Source: Companilactobacillus hulinensis (GTDB lineage: Bacteria > Bacillota > Bacilli > Lactobacillales > Lactobacillaceae). From it: a stretch of 42,101 bases of DNA. Positions 22,372 through 29,280 of the stretch are shown piece by piece. The translations under genes were made by a program, and so were the position numbers. Each line of letters begins with the position of its first letter. The first letter of the stretch is position 1. The notes below the pieces were generated by a model. It did no database searches. It saw only the letters and a program-made list of their open reading frames with translations, and had not been told where the DNA came from. The stretch spans positions 1 to 42,101 of the forward strand of contig NZ_RHOO01000023.1 in assembly GCF_003946555.1 (NCBI RefSeq). The letters run 5' to 3'.

Positions 22372-23187
22372 CTAGATTTTGCCTAGTAAACCAATTGTTG
22401 ATAATAGAACGGCGAAAATAATAACGATAAAGATAACTTTTGTAGATGTCATACCCTTCTTACCTAGTAACCAGTAAACAAGACCTACGACACAGGCTGG
22501 AACAAGCTTTGGAAGAATCATATCGATGTTAGTTTGAACAACCAATGGAACTTGGCCCATGTGAGCAACAAGTGGAACTTGAATGTTGATCATAGTTGCG
22601 ATCAAAGCACCAACGATAAATACACCAAGCAATGTAGCAGCATCTGTTAAAGCATTCAATTGACCTTGCATTTCAGAAACAAGTTTTGTACCTGTCTTAT
22701 ATGCAAAGTGAAGTTGTTTCCAACGGAAGACCATGATAGCAATGTTGACTGCTAACCAGAGGAATAATCCAGTTGGATTACCTTGAGTAGCCATTGTGGC
22801 AGCAATAGCACCCATGATTGTTGGTACTAAAGCGGCAAATAGTGAATCACCGATAGCAGCGAATGGTCCCATAAGACCTGTCTTAATACCAGCAACAGTA
22901 TCTAGTGAATCGACACCTTCCTTACCTTCAACGGCAAGATCAATACCTGTAACGATTGTGTTAAAGAAGTTACTTGTGTTGAAGAATTGATTATGTGTCT
23001 TCATAGCTTCTTTTAGTTCTGGAGTACCATCACCATAGATTTTTCTAAGTTGTGGCAAGATTGTATAAAGATAACCTGAGCCTTGCATTCTTTCGTAGTT
23101 CCAGCCCATTTGGAAACCGAACATACTACGTTTGTTGATTTGTTTAAAATCTTGTTTTGTTAATTCATACTCTTTATTCTTCTTCAT
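22372..23187 (-). CDS. PTS mannose-family IID membrane component
   Basis: A 271-residue IID subunit. The opening LTKQDFKQINKRSMFGFQMGWNYERMQGSGYLY is diagnostic of the family (given here as a composite of adjoining motifs MFGFQMGWNYERMQ and GSGYLY). GLMGPFAAIGDSLF and GNPTGLFLWLAVNI are conserved, and the C-terminus has the anchoring helices VPACVVGLVYWLLGKKG and VIFIVIIFAVLLSTIGLLG. IIC and IID together form the sugar channel. The start at 23187 uses GGGGAGG, which lies inside the acidic-tail codons of IIC; the two genes overlap by 14 bp. Specificity cannot be read, but context favours an N-acetylated galactosamine-type sugar. Confidence 0.94.
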   Translation of the reverse strand: MKKNKEYELTKQDFKQINKRSMFGFQMGWNYERMQGSGYLYTILPQLRKIYGDGTPELKEAMKTHNQFFNTSNFFNTIVTGIDLAVEGKEGVDSLDTVAGIKTGLMGPFAAIGDSLFAALVPTIMGAIAATMATQGNPTGLFLWLAVNIAIMVFRWKQLHFAYKTGTKLVSEMQGQLNALTDAATLLGVFIVGALIATMINIQVPLVAHMGQVPLVVQTNIDMILPKLVPACVVGLVYWLLGKKGMTSTKVIFIVIIFAVLLSTIGLLGKI

Positions 23188-24100
23188 CACCGTCTACCTC
23201 CCCGTTAGCGTCTTCAATTTCATCGTCTTCATCTTCGTCATCAGAACTAGCTGCTGGACCTGCTGTAGCAGCGTTGATCTTGGTTATTGACTTCTTATAT
23301 TCAAGAATAGCTAGTGCACCACCGATTAAGGCGATAGCTAACATTGGAAGAGCGTTGAATGTAGCTGTAAAGGCTTTGCTTGCACCTGATAAACCAGCGC
23401 CAAGTGTTTGAACACTTGTAAATAATGTCGATAATAAAGCTGTAATTGTGAAACCAAGAATTAAGTAAGCAAAGTGTTTCTTAACTGGTAAGTAGTGAAG
23501 CAAGATAGCGAAACCAACGGCTGGAAGTGTAGCACCGGCCGTTTGTAGACCTGTGTTCAACCATTGTAAGTCTCCGTTTAGATATGTAACCATTGTCTTA
23601 ACAACACCTTGACCTAGAGCCAAAGCTAGGAATACAGGGATACCACGTGATAGACACCATGGTAATACACCCATGATTGCATGTCTTTCAATACCTTTAT
23701 AGTTGAAGTTTTCAATATCCTTATCAACTTTGTGCTGGAAGTATGTGTTAGCAAATCTAGCAAGAATATCAAATGATGTTAGAAGTGCAGCAACTGGAAC
23801 ACCGATAGCAGCGATGGCTGTTGCGGCTTTCATACCTGTACCAATTGAAAAGGCTGTAGCTAGAACTGTACCTGAGTTGGCATCGATCTTTGAAGCACCA
23901 CCGAAAGTACCAACACCTAGAACAGTTAATTGAAGAGCAGCACCAATAACAAGTCCTGTCTTCATGTCACCCATGATCAAACCAGCAATCATACCGGCCC
24001 AAACTGGCTGACTCAATGATGAGTTCATTTGTAATTCATCATAGATGTTATACATTGAATATGCCGTTAGAAGTAATATTTGAACAATTGTAAAACTCAT
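23174..24100 (-). CDS. PTS mannose-family IIC membrane component with acidic tail
   Basis: A 308-residue IIC subunit (EII-Sor/Man class) with many membrane helices. Features: QPVWAGMIAGLIMGDMKTGL, LQLTVLGVGTFGGASKIDANSG, the helix pair VPVAALLTSFDILARF, and IMGVLPWCLSRGIPVFLALA. Together with IID it transports the sugar while IIB phosphorylates it. The last 30 residues are strongly acidic (SSDDEDEDDEIEDANG, then VDGDEEE), which is not usual for IIC, and the IIA protein of the same operon also ends in an acidic run. GGGGG precedes the ATG by eight bases. IIB lies 22 bp upstream. Confidence 0.94.
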   Translation of the reverse strand: MSFTIVQILLLTAYSMYNIYDELQMNSSLSQPVWAGMIAGLIMGDMKTGLVIGAALQLTVLGVGTFGGASKIDANSGTVLATAFSIGTGMKAATAIAAIGVPVAALLTSFDILARFANTYFQHKVDKDIENFNYKGIERHAIMGVLPWCLSRGIPVFLALALGQGVVKTMVTYLNGDLQWLNTGLQTAGATLPAVGFAILLHYLPVKKHFAYLILGFTITALLSTLFTSVQTLGAGLSGASKAFTATFNALPMLAIALIGGALAILEYKKSITKINAATAGPAASSDDEDEDDEIEDANGEVDGDEEE

Positions 24101-24122
24101 ATCTTTTTCCCCCTAATTTTTA

Positions 24123-24611
24123 TTAATGCTTATAATCTTTGAGAATATCGGCAAAGTTCTTAACGTTATCCCCAGGAACCATCTGTGCTGTTACATTAAC
24201 TCCGGCATCCATTAATTGATGGAATGCGGTATAGTCATCGTCAGTAACGTTGATTGATTGTGTCAAATGTTGAGTAGTATCCTTTTGCGACATGTTACCA
24301 ACATTGATTGTGTCAAATTTAACTCCCTCTTCCATCATACTTACAAGGATCGAAGGTCTTTTGACAACTAAAAATACTTTTTGTGAATCGTATTTTCCGG
24401 CCAAAATATTGGCTGAGGATTTTTTAACACCTAAAATACTTAGGTTTACCCCTGCTGGTTTAGCTAATTTAAGGGCAGTTTTTTGAATGTCATTTTTTAT
24501 AATATCGTTATCAACTACCATGATTCTTGATGCTTGTAACTTAGTTGTCCATAAGTTAGCTACTTGTCCATGAATTAATCTTTCATCTATTCTTACTGCA
24601 ACAATTGACAT
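24123..24611 (-). CDS. PTS mannose-family IIB component
   Basis: A 162-residue EIIB-Man/Sor cytoplasmic domain, the last phosphocarrier before the sugar. The phosphorylated His lies in VAVRIDERLIHGQVANLW near residue 15. IMVVDNDIIKND and LKLAKPAGVNLSIL follow the family pattern, and FDTINVGNMSQKDTTQ is the conserved later strand. GGAGG lies about seven bases upstream. It is the first PTS gene after gntR1, 37 bp downstream; the gap holds a small hairpin (AGTGAT / ATCACT) without a strong T-run, so read-through is likely and gntR1 probably heads the operon. Confidence 0.95.
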   Translation of the reverse strand: MSIVAVRIDERLIHGQVANLWTTKLQASRIMVVDNDIIKNDIQKTALKLAKPAGVNLSILGVKKSSANILAGKYDSQKVFLVVKRPSILVSMMEEGVKFDTINVGNMSQKDTTQHLTQSINVTDDDYTAFHQLMDAGVNVTAQMVPGDNVKNFADILKDYKH

Positions 24612-24648
24612 ATTTTTTCCTCCAAATTCAGTGATAAAAAATCACTCT

Positions 24649-25365
24649 CTAAGATTTATTACTAATATCGTGACGAATGTGATAAGCGAATTGGTCGCTT
24701 CTCGCAACACTTAATGTATATTCGATCACTTGATTGTGAGAATTATAAGTTGAACGTTTAAGATTCAAACAAGGCGTACCTTCTTTAAGATCCAAATACT
24801 CACTATCTCGTTTACTGGTAATTCCCGCCAAGAAATATTCATCGGCGTAATATACTGGTTCATTGAATTCTGTCGCAAAGACTTCATATAGTGATCTATC
24901 CTCAAGTAAATCCTCAGTCATCAGATTGAAATGACTTGCTGGTAGATACGTTCTTTCTAACATCACTGGTATGTCGTCGGCCAAACGTAATCGTTTGATC
25001 TTAATTATTTGGTCGCCAACTTCAACATCCAGCTTGTGCGAAAAATATGAATTGGCCTCCTTTCTATCAAAGCTAAGAATTTTCGTCTGTGGTTTCTTGC
25101 CAATGGACATCATTTGCTTATTAAAACTATAACTACTATTCAAGTCGCTGTTCAGATCAATCCGATTTACAAACGTGCCTTTACCATGAACACGCCGAAT
25201 CAAGCCAGTAACTTCGAGTTCATTTAAAGCCGACCGGACTGTTGTCCTCGATAATTCATATTTATCGGCCAGTTGGCGTTCAGATGGCAGCTTCGCATTT
25301 GCTGGCATCGATTGAATATAGTTGGTTAATAAGTTTATTAGTTGTTCTTGAAGAGTGATTTTCAT
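24649..25365 (-). CDS. GntR/HutC-family regulator of the amino-sugar PTS operon
   Basis: A 238-residue GntR-family repressor. The N-terminal winged helix-turn-helix is plain (KLPSERQLADKYELSRTT, then VRSALNELEVTGLIRRVHGKGTFV), followed by a UTRA effector-binding domain (IKIKRLRLADDIPVMLERTYLP, YSLS-type ending QVIEYTLSVARSDQFAYHI). UTRA regulators of this type (NagR/GnbR) bind amino-sugar phosphates and release DNA. The start at 25365 follows AAGGGA at nine bases; a longer upstream frame would run through the promoter and operator. It is a paralogue of the regulator at 25858. Its own promoter carries a matching operator and a cre site, so it is autoregulated and probably sets expression of the whole operon. 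Confidence 0.9.
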   Translation of the reverse strand: MKITLQEQLINLLTNYIQSMPANAKLPSERQLADKYELSRTTVRSALNELEVTGLIRRVHGKGTFVNRIDLNSDLNSSYSFNKQMMSIGKKPQTKILSFDRKEANSYFSHKLDVEVGDQIIKIKRLRLADDIPVMLERTYLPASHFNLMTEDLLEDRSLYEVFATEFNEPVYYADEYFLAGITSKRDSEYLDLKEGTPCLNLKRSTYNSHNQVIEYTLSVARSDQFAYHIRHDISNKS

Positions 25366-25403
25366 TTTACTCGGTCCCTTTCTGGTATCAACCACAAGCC
25401 CAT

Positions 25404-25417
25404 TGTATACGGTTACA
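25404..25417 (-). promoter_or_regulatory. cre site (CcpA) upstream of gntR1
   Basis: TGTATACGGTTACA matches the catabolite-response consensus TGWAANCGNTWNCA at all but one fixed position. It lies downstream of the predicted -10, between promoter and gene, a place where CcpA blocks transcription. Confidence 0.6.
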
Positions 25418-25431
25418 TGTGCTTGTACAAT

Positions 25432-25466
25432 AAGTGGAGTATACCATTTGGTTGTTGGTTTGTCGC
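25432..25466 (-). promoter_or_regulatory. gntR1 promoter and GntR operator
   Basis: On the minus strand -35 GCGACA (25461-25466) and -10 TATACT (25438-25443) are 17 bases apart. The operator AAGTGGAGTATACCATTT (25432-25449) covers the -10. It matches the site before gntR2 at 15 of 18 positions when both are read on the same relative strand. Confidence 0.65.
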
Positions 25467-25498
25467 GATTATTCACTGTTATCAACGAAATTTATGGT

Positions 25499-25547
25499 CA
25501 AAAAAAAAGTGGTACTTTTTTGTAAGAAGATACCACTTTGGCTTTTT
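25499..25547. terminator. Terminator hairpin downstream of gntR2
   Basis: AAAGTGGTA (25506-25514) pairs with TACCACTTT (25531-25539). T-runs occur on both strands; the longer lies on the minus strand, the direction of gntR2. R5 lies between gntR2 and this hairpin. Confidence 0.7.
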
Positions 25548-25698
25548 TGGTTTTTATGCGTTCTTTTTTTACCTGCGACTGGTTTGGATAATCTTATATT
25601 ATAGTGAATTCATTGATTCTATTTTGACTGGGTCATCAATTGAAATACCACACTAGCACAAAATAGTTTAAATTAAAACTCATAATATAATCTCGTAT

Positions 25699-25854
25699 AT
25701 CTGGAGGTTGTTAGAACTGTCACCAGCCGTGGAGGTGGCGAAAGCCACAGGATGCAATTGGAGATTCGCAAAGCAAAGCTTCAATTCAAGGATTGAGACC
25801 GCTCTTCGGCTCAATCCGTTCCAACGGCAGGTGACAGTTCTAACAACCGGAAGC
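25699..25854 (+). repeat. Structured intergenic element, copy 5 (R5)
   Basis: A perfect 19-bp closing stem (25706-25724 with 25830-25848) on a base with purine loop GGA/GGA. The upper stem GCCGT/ACGGC follows an A.A mismatch. P2 is short (GTGGC GAAA GCCAC), P3 is AATTG / CAATT and P4 is a perfect 8-bp arm GGATTGAG / CTCAATCC. The usual GGGAC/GTCCC inner stem is changed here to GGA / TTCC. It ends three bases from the gntR2 stop codon, so it would lie, reversed, in the 3' untranslated part of that mRNA. Confidence 0.85.
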
Positions 25855-25857
25855 AAA

Positions 25858-26577
25858 TCATCTATACAAATGCTTGACCCGATAATTGAACTCATCTGCC
25901 CGTGCCCAACTTATGGTGTACTCAATCGCACGACCCTGTTTATCCAAGGTGGTTCGTTCCAGACGCAAACAAGGTGCGCCAACTTTTTCGTACAACAAAT
26001 TAGCTATCTTCTCATTGAGAATTGAGGCTCGGCAAGACTCATCAGCTTCTTTTATTTGAACACCGTATTCATTTTCAAAGGTTTGATACATTGAATGTTC
26101 TTCCAAAGTCTGTCTATCCAGGTTAGTGAAAATACCAGCAGGTAGGAAGCTCTTGCCAAACATCATTGGTTTATTATCGGCCAAACGAATTCGGTCAACT
26201 TCATATACATTCAAGTTATCCTTCAATTTCAGCCGCTGAATCAATTCTTCATCAGCTGAAATTCTTTTGAATTTGATTATCTTGTCACTTGGAGTACGAC
26301 CCAGTATACTCATTGTTTTTGAAAAGCTGAATAAGTCAGCCAAGTTGGTCAAACTCTCTGATCTGTTAGTAACAAAAGTTCCTTTTCCATGTCGTCGGAT
26401 TATTAAACCTGACAATTCTAGTTTGTCTAAAGCATTTCTAACCGTCGTGCGGCTGACATGGAATTGCGCCATAAGTTCACGTTCTGAAGGCAAACGGTCA
26501 TTAGGTCGCAATTCATTTAGAATTTGATACGTCAAGGTATCAATCAAGTGCTGGGACAAAGATTCTTTTTTATCCAT
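25858..26577 (-). CDS. Second GntR/HutC-family regulator
   Basis: A 239-residue paralogue of the regulator at 24649. The winged helix (RLPSERELMAQFHVSRTT, VRNALDKLELSGLIIRRHGKGTFV) and UTRA domain (VYEVDRIRLADNKPMMFGKSFLP, AIEYTISWARADEFNYRV) are complete. GGGGG lies five bases before the ATG. It is transcribed alone, in the same direction as the PTS operon, from a promoter with both an operator dyad and a cre site. Two HutC-type regulators with the same operator form side by side suggest either cross-regulation or response to two related sugar phosphates (GlcNAc-6-P and GalNAc-6-P, for example); the sequence does not decide this. Confidence 0.9.
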   Translation of the reverse strand: MDKKESLSQHLIDTLTYQILNELRPNDRLPSERELMAQFHVSRTTVRNALDKLELSGLIIRRHGKGTFVTNRSESLTNLADLFSFSKTMSILGRTPSDKIIKFKRISADEELIQRLKLKDNLNVYEVDRIRLADNKPMMFGKSFLPAGIFTNLDRQTLEEHSMYQTFENEYGVQIKEADESCRASILNEKIANLLYEKVGAPCLRLERTTLDKQGRAIEYTISWARADEFNYRVKHLYR

Positions 26578-26591
26578 AAAATCCCCCTGTT

Positions 26592-26643
26592 AACTGGTAA
26601 ACACCACTTCCGTAATTTTACATTGAAAACGGTTACTAATCAA
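26592..26643 (-). promoter_or_regulatory. gntR2 promoter with cre in the spacer and a GntR operator
   Basis: On the minus strand -35 TTGATT (26638-26643) and -10 TAAAAT (26615-26620) are 17 bases apart. The cre-like TGAAAACGGTTACT (26624-26637), with one mismatch, fills the spacer. The operator AACTGGTAAACACCACTT (26592-26609) lies in the leader just before the ribosome binding site; its core TGGTAAACACCA has TGGT/ACCA half-sites. Confidence 0.7.
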
Positions 26644-26663
26644 TTGAATAAGCTTTTTTGAGC

Positions 26664-26692
26664 ATATAAAAAGGCATTCATACCTGAATGCC
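26664..26692 (-). terminator. Terminator of the nucleotidyltransferase-like operon
   Basis: A perfect 8-bp stem GGCATTCA / TGAATGCC with a four-base loop, followed on the minus strand by TTTTTATA. Confidence 0.9.
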
Positions 26693-26703
26693 AACTTAAA
26701 TTA

Positions 26704-26898
26704 CTATATATTGCCTATTTTGAATCCATTACGTTTCTTTTCCCATCTCAACAAGGCTTCTTTTTCTTCAGGAGCACGTGGTTTTGGTTTGCGATTTGGG
26801 AAACGTTCTGCGGCCTCTGCTTTAAGTGGTTCGATAATATCTCTCATTTCAGCATCCCTAGCGACTTTTTCCAATGCCTTCATACTTATCTTTTTCAT
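26704..26898 (-). CDS. Small charged protein overlapping the nucleotidyltransferase-like gene
   Basis: A 64-residue, highly charged, helix-prone protein (MKKISMKALEKVARDAEMRD, then PNRKPKPRAPEEKEAL). No membrane segment or known motif is seen. Its ATG overlaps the stop codon of the upstream gene (ATGA, 26895-26898), so the two are translationally coupled and a terminator follows. Tight coupling of a small charged protein to a nucleotidyltransferase-like protein is the layout of many toxin-antitoxin pairs, though here the putative toxin comes first. The function is not known; an antitoxin or accessory role is inference. Confidence 0.65.
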   Translation of the reverse strand: MKKISMKALEKVARDAEMRDIIEPLKAEAAERFPNRKPKPRAPEEKEALLRWEKKRNGFKIGNI

Positions 26899-27824
26899 AT
26901 TAAATGCGCCTCCTTAAGGTATTTATAGACTATTTCAAAAATTTGGATACCTTCAATACCTTTGTATTCTTCAATGTACATTGATATTGATTGTGCAGCT
27001 TCCTCACTAGACTCTTCAAACTCTTCTTCCTCTGTATTATACAGGAGAAAATAAATTTTTTGTAGAATTCGAATTCCAAAGAAACTACTCTCTAGTTTAC
27101 CTTCTAACTCACCTGAAATTGGAAAATAAAAAATATAGGTATCATTGACTGGTTTATAGATATACTCAACCTCATCGTTCATTAATAACCATTCAAAAGT
27201 TTTAACCTTCGAATACACTGCATCTGGCTGATCAACCCACTTAACGAGCGATTCATACTCTTCAACTTCACTAATTCCCTCAAGTCTACTAAACATGTAA
27301 TCATCTTCAATGGATGATCGATGTTCTTTGAGTAATTGATATGACCAATATTCATATTCTTTGGTATTCCAGTAAACAATGCCACGAATTCTATCTAAGA
27401 GTATATCTGCCACATCGGTAAATTCAACTTCTAACCTATCTTCAGTTTGAAACTTAGTTGGCGTCTTCGATTTACCATCAAAAGAATTATTAGATACCAG
27501 TTCCACAAATATCTCTAACTTCTCATACTGCCAATATTTACCGATAGACTCAAATCCTAAATCTAGTAACGCTTCATTCAAATCATCAACTGACGGTGTT
27601 ACAAAATCGATATCCTGTGTCGTGTAATTCCCTTGCGTGTAGTATTCAACTGACAAACCGCCCGTAACAATAACATACTTATCAAACTTCTTATGAAGAT
27701 AATCATTAATAATACCAGCCATACGAATATTTCGATGGCGTGTATTATCTCTTTTTTCCTCCAAAGTCTCATTTTGCTTCTGCTCGATCATCTCACCAAT
27801 TATTGCTTGATAGTCGTTGGTCAT
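26895..27824 (-). CDS. Nucleotidyltransferase-fold protein (DUF6036/AbiEii-like)
   Basis: A 309-residue protein. Residues about 50-75 hold a minimal nucleotidyltransferase signature: IVTGGLSVEYYTQGNY followed by TTQDIDFVTP, giving the GG[S]...DxD pair that binds NTP and metal. This N-terminal domain resembles DUF6036 and AbiEii-type proteins, some of which are toxins that modify tRNA. The C-terminal half is acidic and helical (EEEEFEESSEEAAQS) and I cannot assign it. No strong ribosome binding site precedes the ATG at 27824 (AAAGGAATGC lies close by, giving AAGGA). It is coupled to the small gene at 26704. A role in defence or as a toxin is plausible but not shown. Confidence 0.65.
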   Translation of the reverse strand: MTNDYQAIIGEMIEQKQNETLEEKRDNTRHRNIRMAGIINDYLHKKFDKYVIVTGGLSVEYYTQGNYTTQDIDFVTPSVDDLNEALLDLGFESIGKYWQYEKLEIFVELVSNNSFDGKSKTPTKFQTEDRLEVEFTDVADILLDRIRGIVYWNTKEYEYWSYQLLKEHRSSIEDDYMFSRLEGISEVEEYESLVKWVDQPDAVYSKVKTFEWLLMNDEVEYIYKPVNDTYIFYFPISGELEGKLESSFFGIRILQKIYFLLYNTEEEEFEESSEEAAQSISMYIEEYKGIEGIQIFEIVYKYLKEAHLI

Positions 27825-27963
27825 AATGCATTCCTTTGTGGAAATTTATTTGTTAAAAGAACTATATCAAACATACGTTCCCCTATCAATGGTTTCCGTT
27901 GAATACAAAAAAACAAATAATCAAACATAATAATTAACTATAAAATTCGAAAATACAATAACA

Positions 27964-28148
27964 AATCCGCCGAAAGACTGTGAGTGATGGTCAGCAGTGC
28001 AAGTGGTGTTGAACGGCGGAACGTCGTTCTTACAGCACGGGACGACTTTTGAAATCCGTGGTTTTTCGGAGTTCAAAAGCGAGTCTTCAGACCAAGGCTG
28101 AAGACGGTCCCACAGCAGACCATCGCTCACAGTCTTTCAGCAACACCC
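27964..28148 (+). repeat. Structured intergenic element, copy 6 (R6)
   Basis: A 22-position closing stem (27969-27990 with 28120-28141) with one mismatch and one wobble. This copy lacks the basal purine loop: that part is paired. P2 is long with inner GAACG / CGTTC, GGGAC pairs with GTCCC, P3 is CTTTTGAA / TTCAAAAG, and P4 is TCTTCAG / CTGAAGA, nearly identical to R3. It lies between the nucleotidyltransferase-like operon and the end of the EPS locus. Confidence 0.82.
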
Positions 28149-28151
28149 AAC

Positions 28152-28198
28152 AAAAAACAGCTAAAAGCCTCAATTAAGAGACCTTTAGCTGTTTTTTA
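28152..28198 (-). terminator. Terminator of the EPS operon, overlapping the last codons
   Basis: AAAAACAGCTAAA and TTTAGCTGTTTTT form a long stem whose upstream arm includes the final codons and stop of the acyltransferase gene. A minus-strand T-run follows. Confidence 0.82.
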
Positions 28199-29250
28199 AA
28201 CATCGGAAACGAACGTGGCATAAAGAAACTACGAAGCACTGGAATGAACCGAACACCCCAAGTCATCCCGACTGCCCATATTATCCGATACACCATCCCT
28301 ACTAGAACTGGTATACCACGTGGTACTTTACCTGACAATCCTTGAATAATGTCAGTGTAGAATCTCAAGCAATCAAGATCCAGCAAGTGAAAGCACAATA
28401 CTGTCAGGGACTGTGCACCAATAAATAACATTAGCCGTTCAAACTTCTTCCAACCGTGCGTATTCAGATAATTAGTGATCATCATTGAAATTTTCACAAC
28501 ACACAGACTGGCAGCAAGTGAACCAGCTATTGCCATCAACTCACTTGGCGCCGTAGCGGCATCCATGTAGAATGTTCCAAAACTTGCTACTAATAACGCT
28601 GCCACACCTAAGAAAACATATTGCCACTTACTTATCTCCAACAACAAGTTCTTAGTCTGGAAGATATATCCCATATATAGAAGGAATTGAGCAATCAAGG
28701 CTGAATTGATCGATAAAGGCAAGGAGACAAAATGAGCAATTCCAAATCCTAATCCAGTCAATATCAACGAAATAAAGCCTTGAAATGCCAAAGTGCGCTC
28801 ACCAATATTTATTCTCATCACTAAGTTAAACAACTGATTAGCAACGAACATTGCCATCAAGAACCAAATAGCATTGACGGCTGGAAAACTTCGATAATTC
28901 ATGCCATCGCCATACAGAGTCGCAATCATCAACGACTGGAAACTATGCAGATTGATCGTAAAAATACCAGTTCCAATGTGGTGCTGCAACATAGCCAGAA
29001 TCACAAGCTTGATTGCATTGACTGCCAAGTACGGCATCAATAAGAACTTAATATCATTCATCAAGAGCTTCTTGTAACCCTTTTGGTGATACAAGTAACC
29101 ACTTAAGAAGAAGAATACTGGCAAGTCATATAAATAAATCAAATTGTACAAATAACTTCGATTCAGCCCAGCCATTGTATGCCCAATGACTACTGAAAGA
29201 ATGGCAATACAGCGGGCCACATCGATCCAGTCAATTCGTTTTTTTGTCAT
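28174..29250 (-). CDS. Membrane acyltransferase (acyltransferase 3 family)
   Basis: A 358-residue integral membrane protein with about ten hydrophobic segments. The N-terminal motif RIDWIDVARCIAILSVVIGHT contains the catalytic His of the family, and LYDLPVFFFLSGYLYHQKG is the second signature. Such enzymes transfer acetyl or other acyl groups to extracellular polysaccharide. As the last gene of the EPS operon it probably O-acetylates the repeat unit or the polymer. The start is uncertain: ATG at 29250 is preferred, but a TTG at 29265 with AAGAGAG upstream is possible. The gene's last codons form part of the terminator. Confidence 0.85.
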   Translation of the reverse strand: MTKKRIDWIDVARCIAILSVVIGHTMAGLNRSYLYNLIYLYDLPVFFFLSGYLYHQKGYKKLLMNDIKFLLMPYLAVNAIKLVILAMLQHHIGTGIFTINLHSFQSLMIATLYGDGMNYRSFPAVNAIWFLMAMFVANQLFNLVMRINIGERTLAFQGFISLILTGLGFGIAHFVSLPLSINSALIAQFLLYMGYIFQTKNLLLEISKWQYVFLGVAALLVASFGTFYMDAATAPSELMAIAGSLAASLCVVKISMMITNYLNTHGWKKFERLMLFIGAQSLTVLCFHLLDLDCLRFYTDIIQGLSGKVPRGIPVLVGMVYRIIWAVGMTWGVRFIPVLRSFFMPRSFPMFKKQLKVS

Positions 29251-29280
29251 ATCTAACACTCTCAAGACACTCTCTTTAAT

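Noticed and set aside
24612-24648. The AGTGAT / ATCACT hairpin between gntR1 and the IIB gene as a terminator.
   Set aside because: The stem is only six AT-rich pairs and no T-run follows, so it is unlikely to stop transcription; read-through into the PTS genes is assumed.
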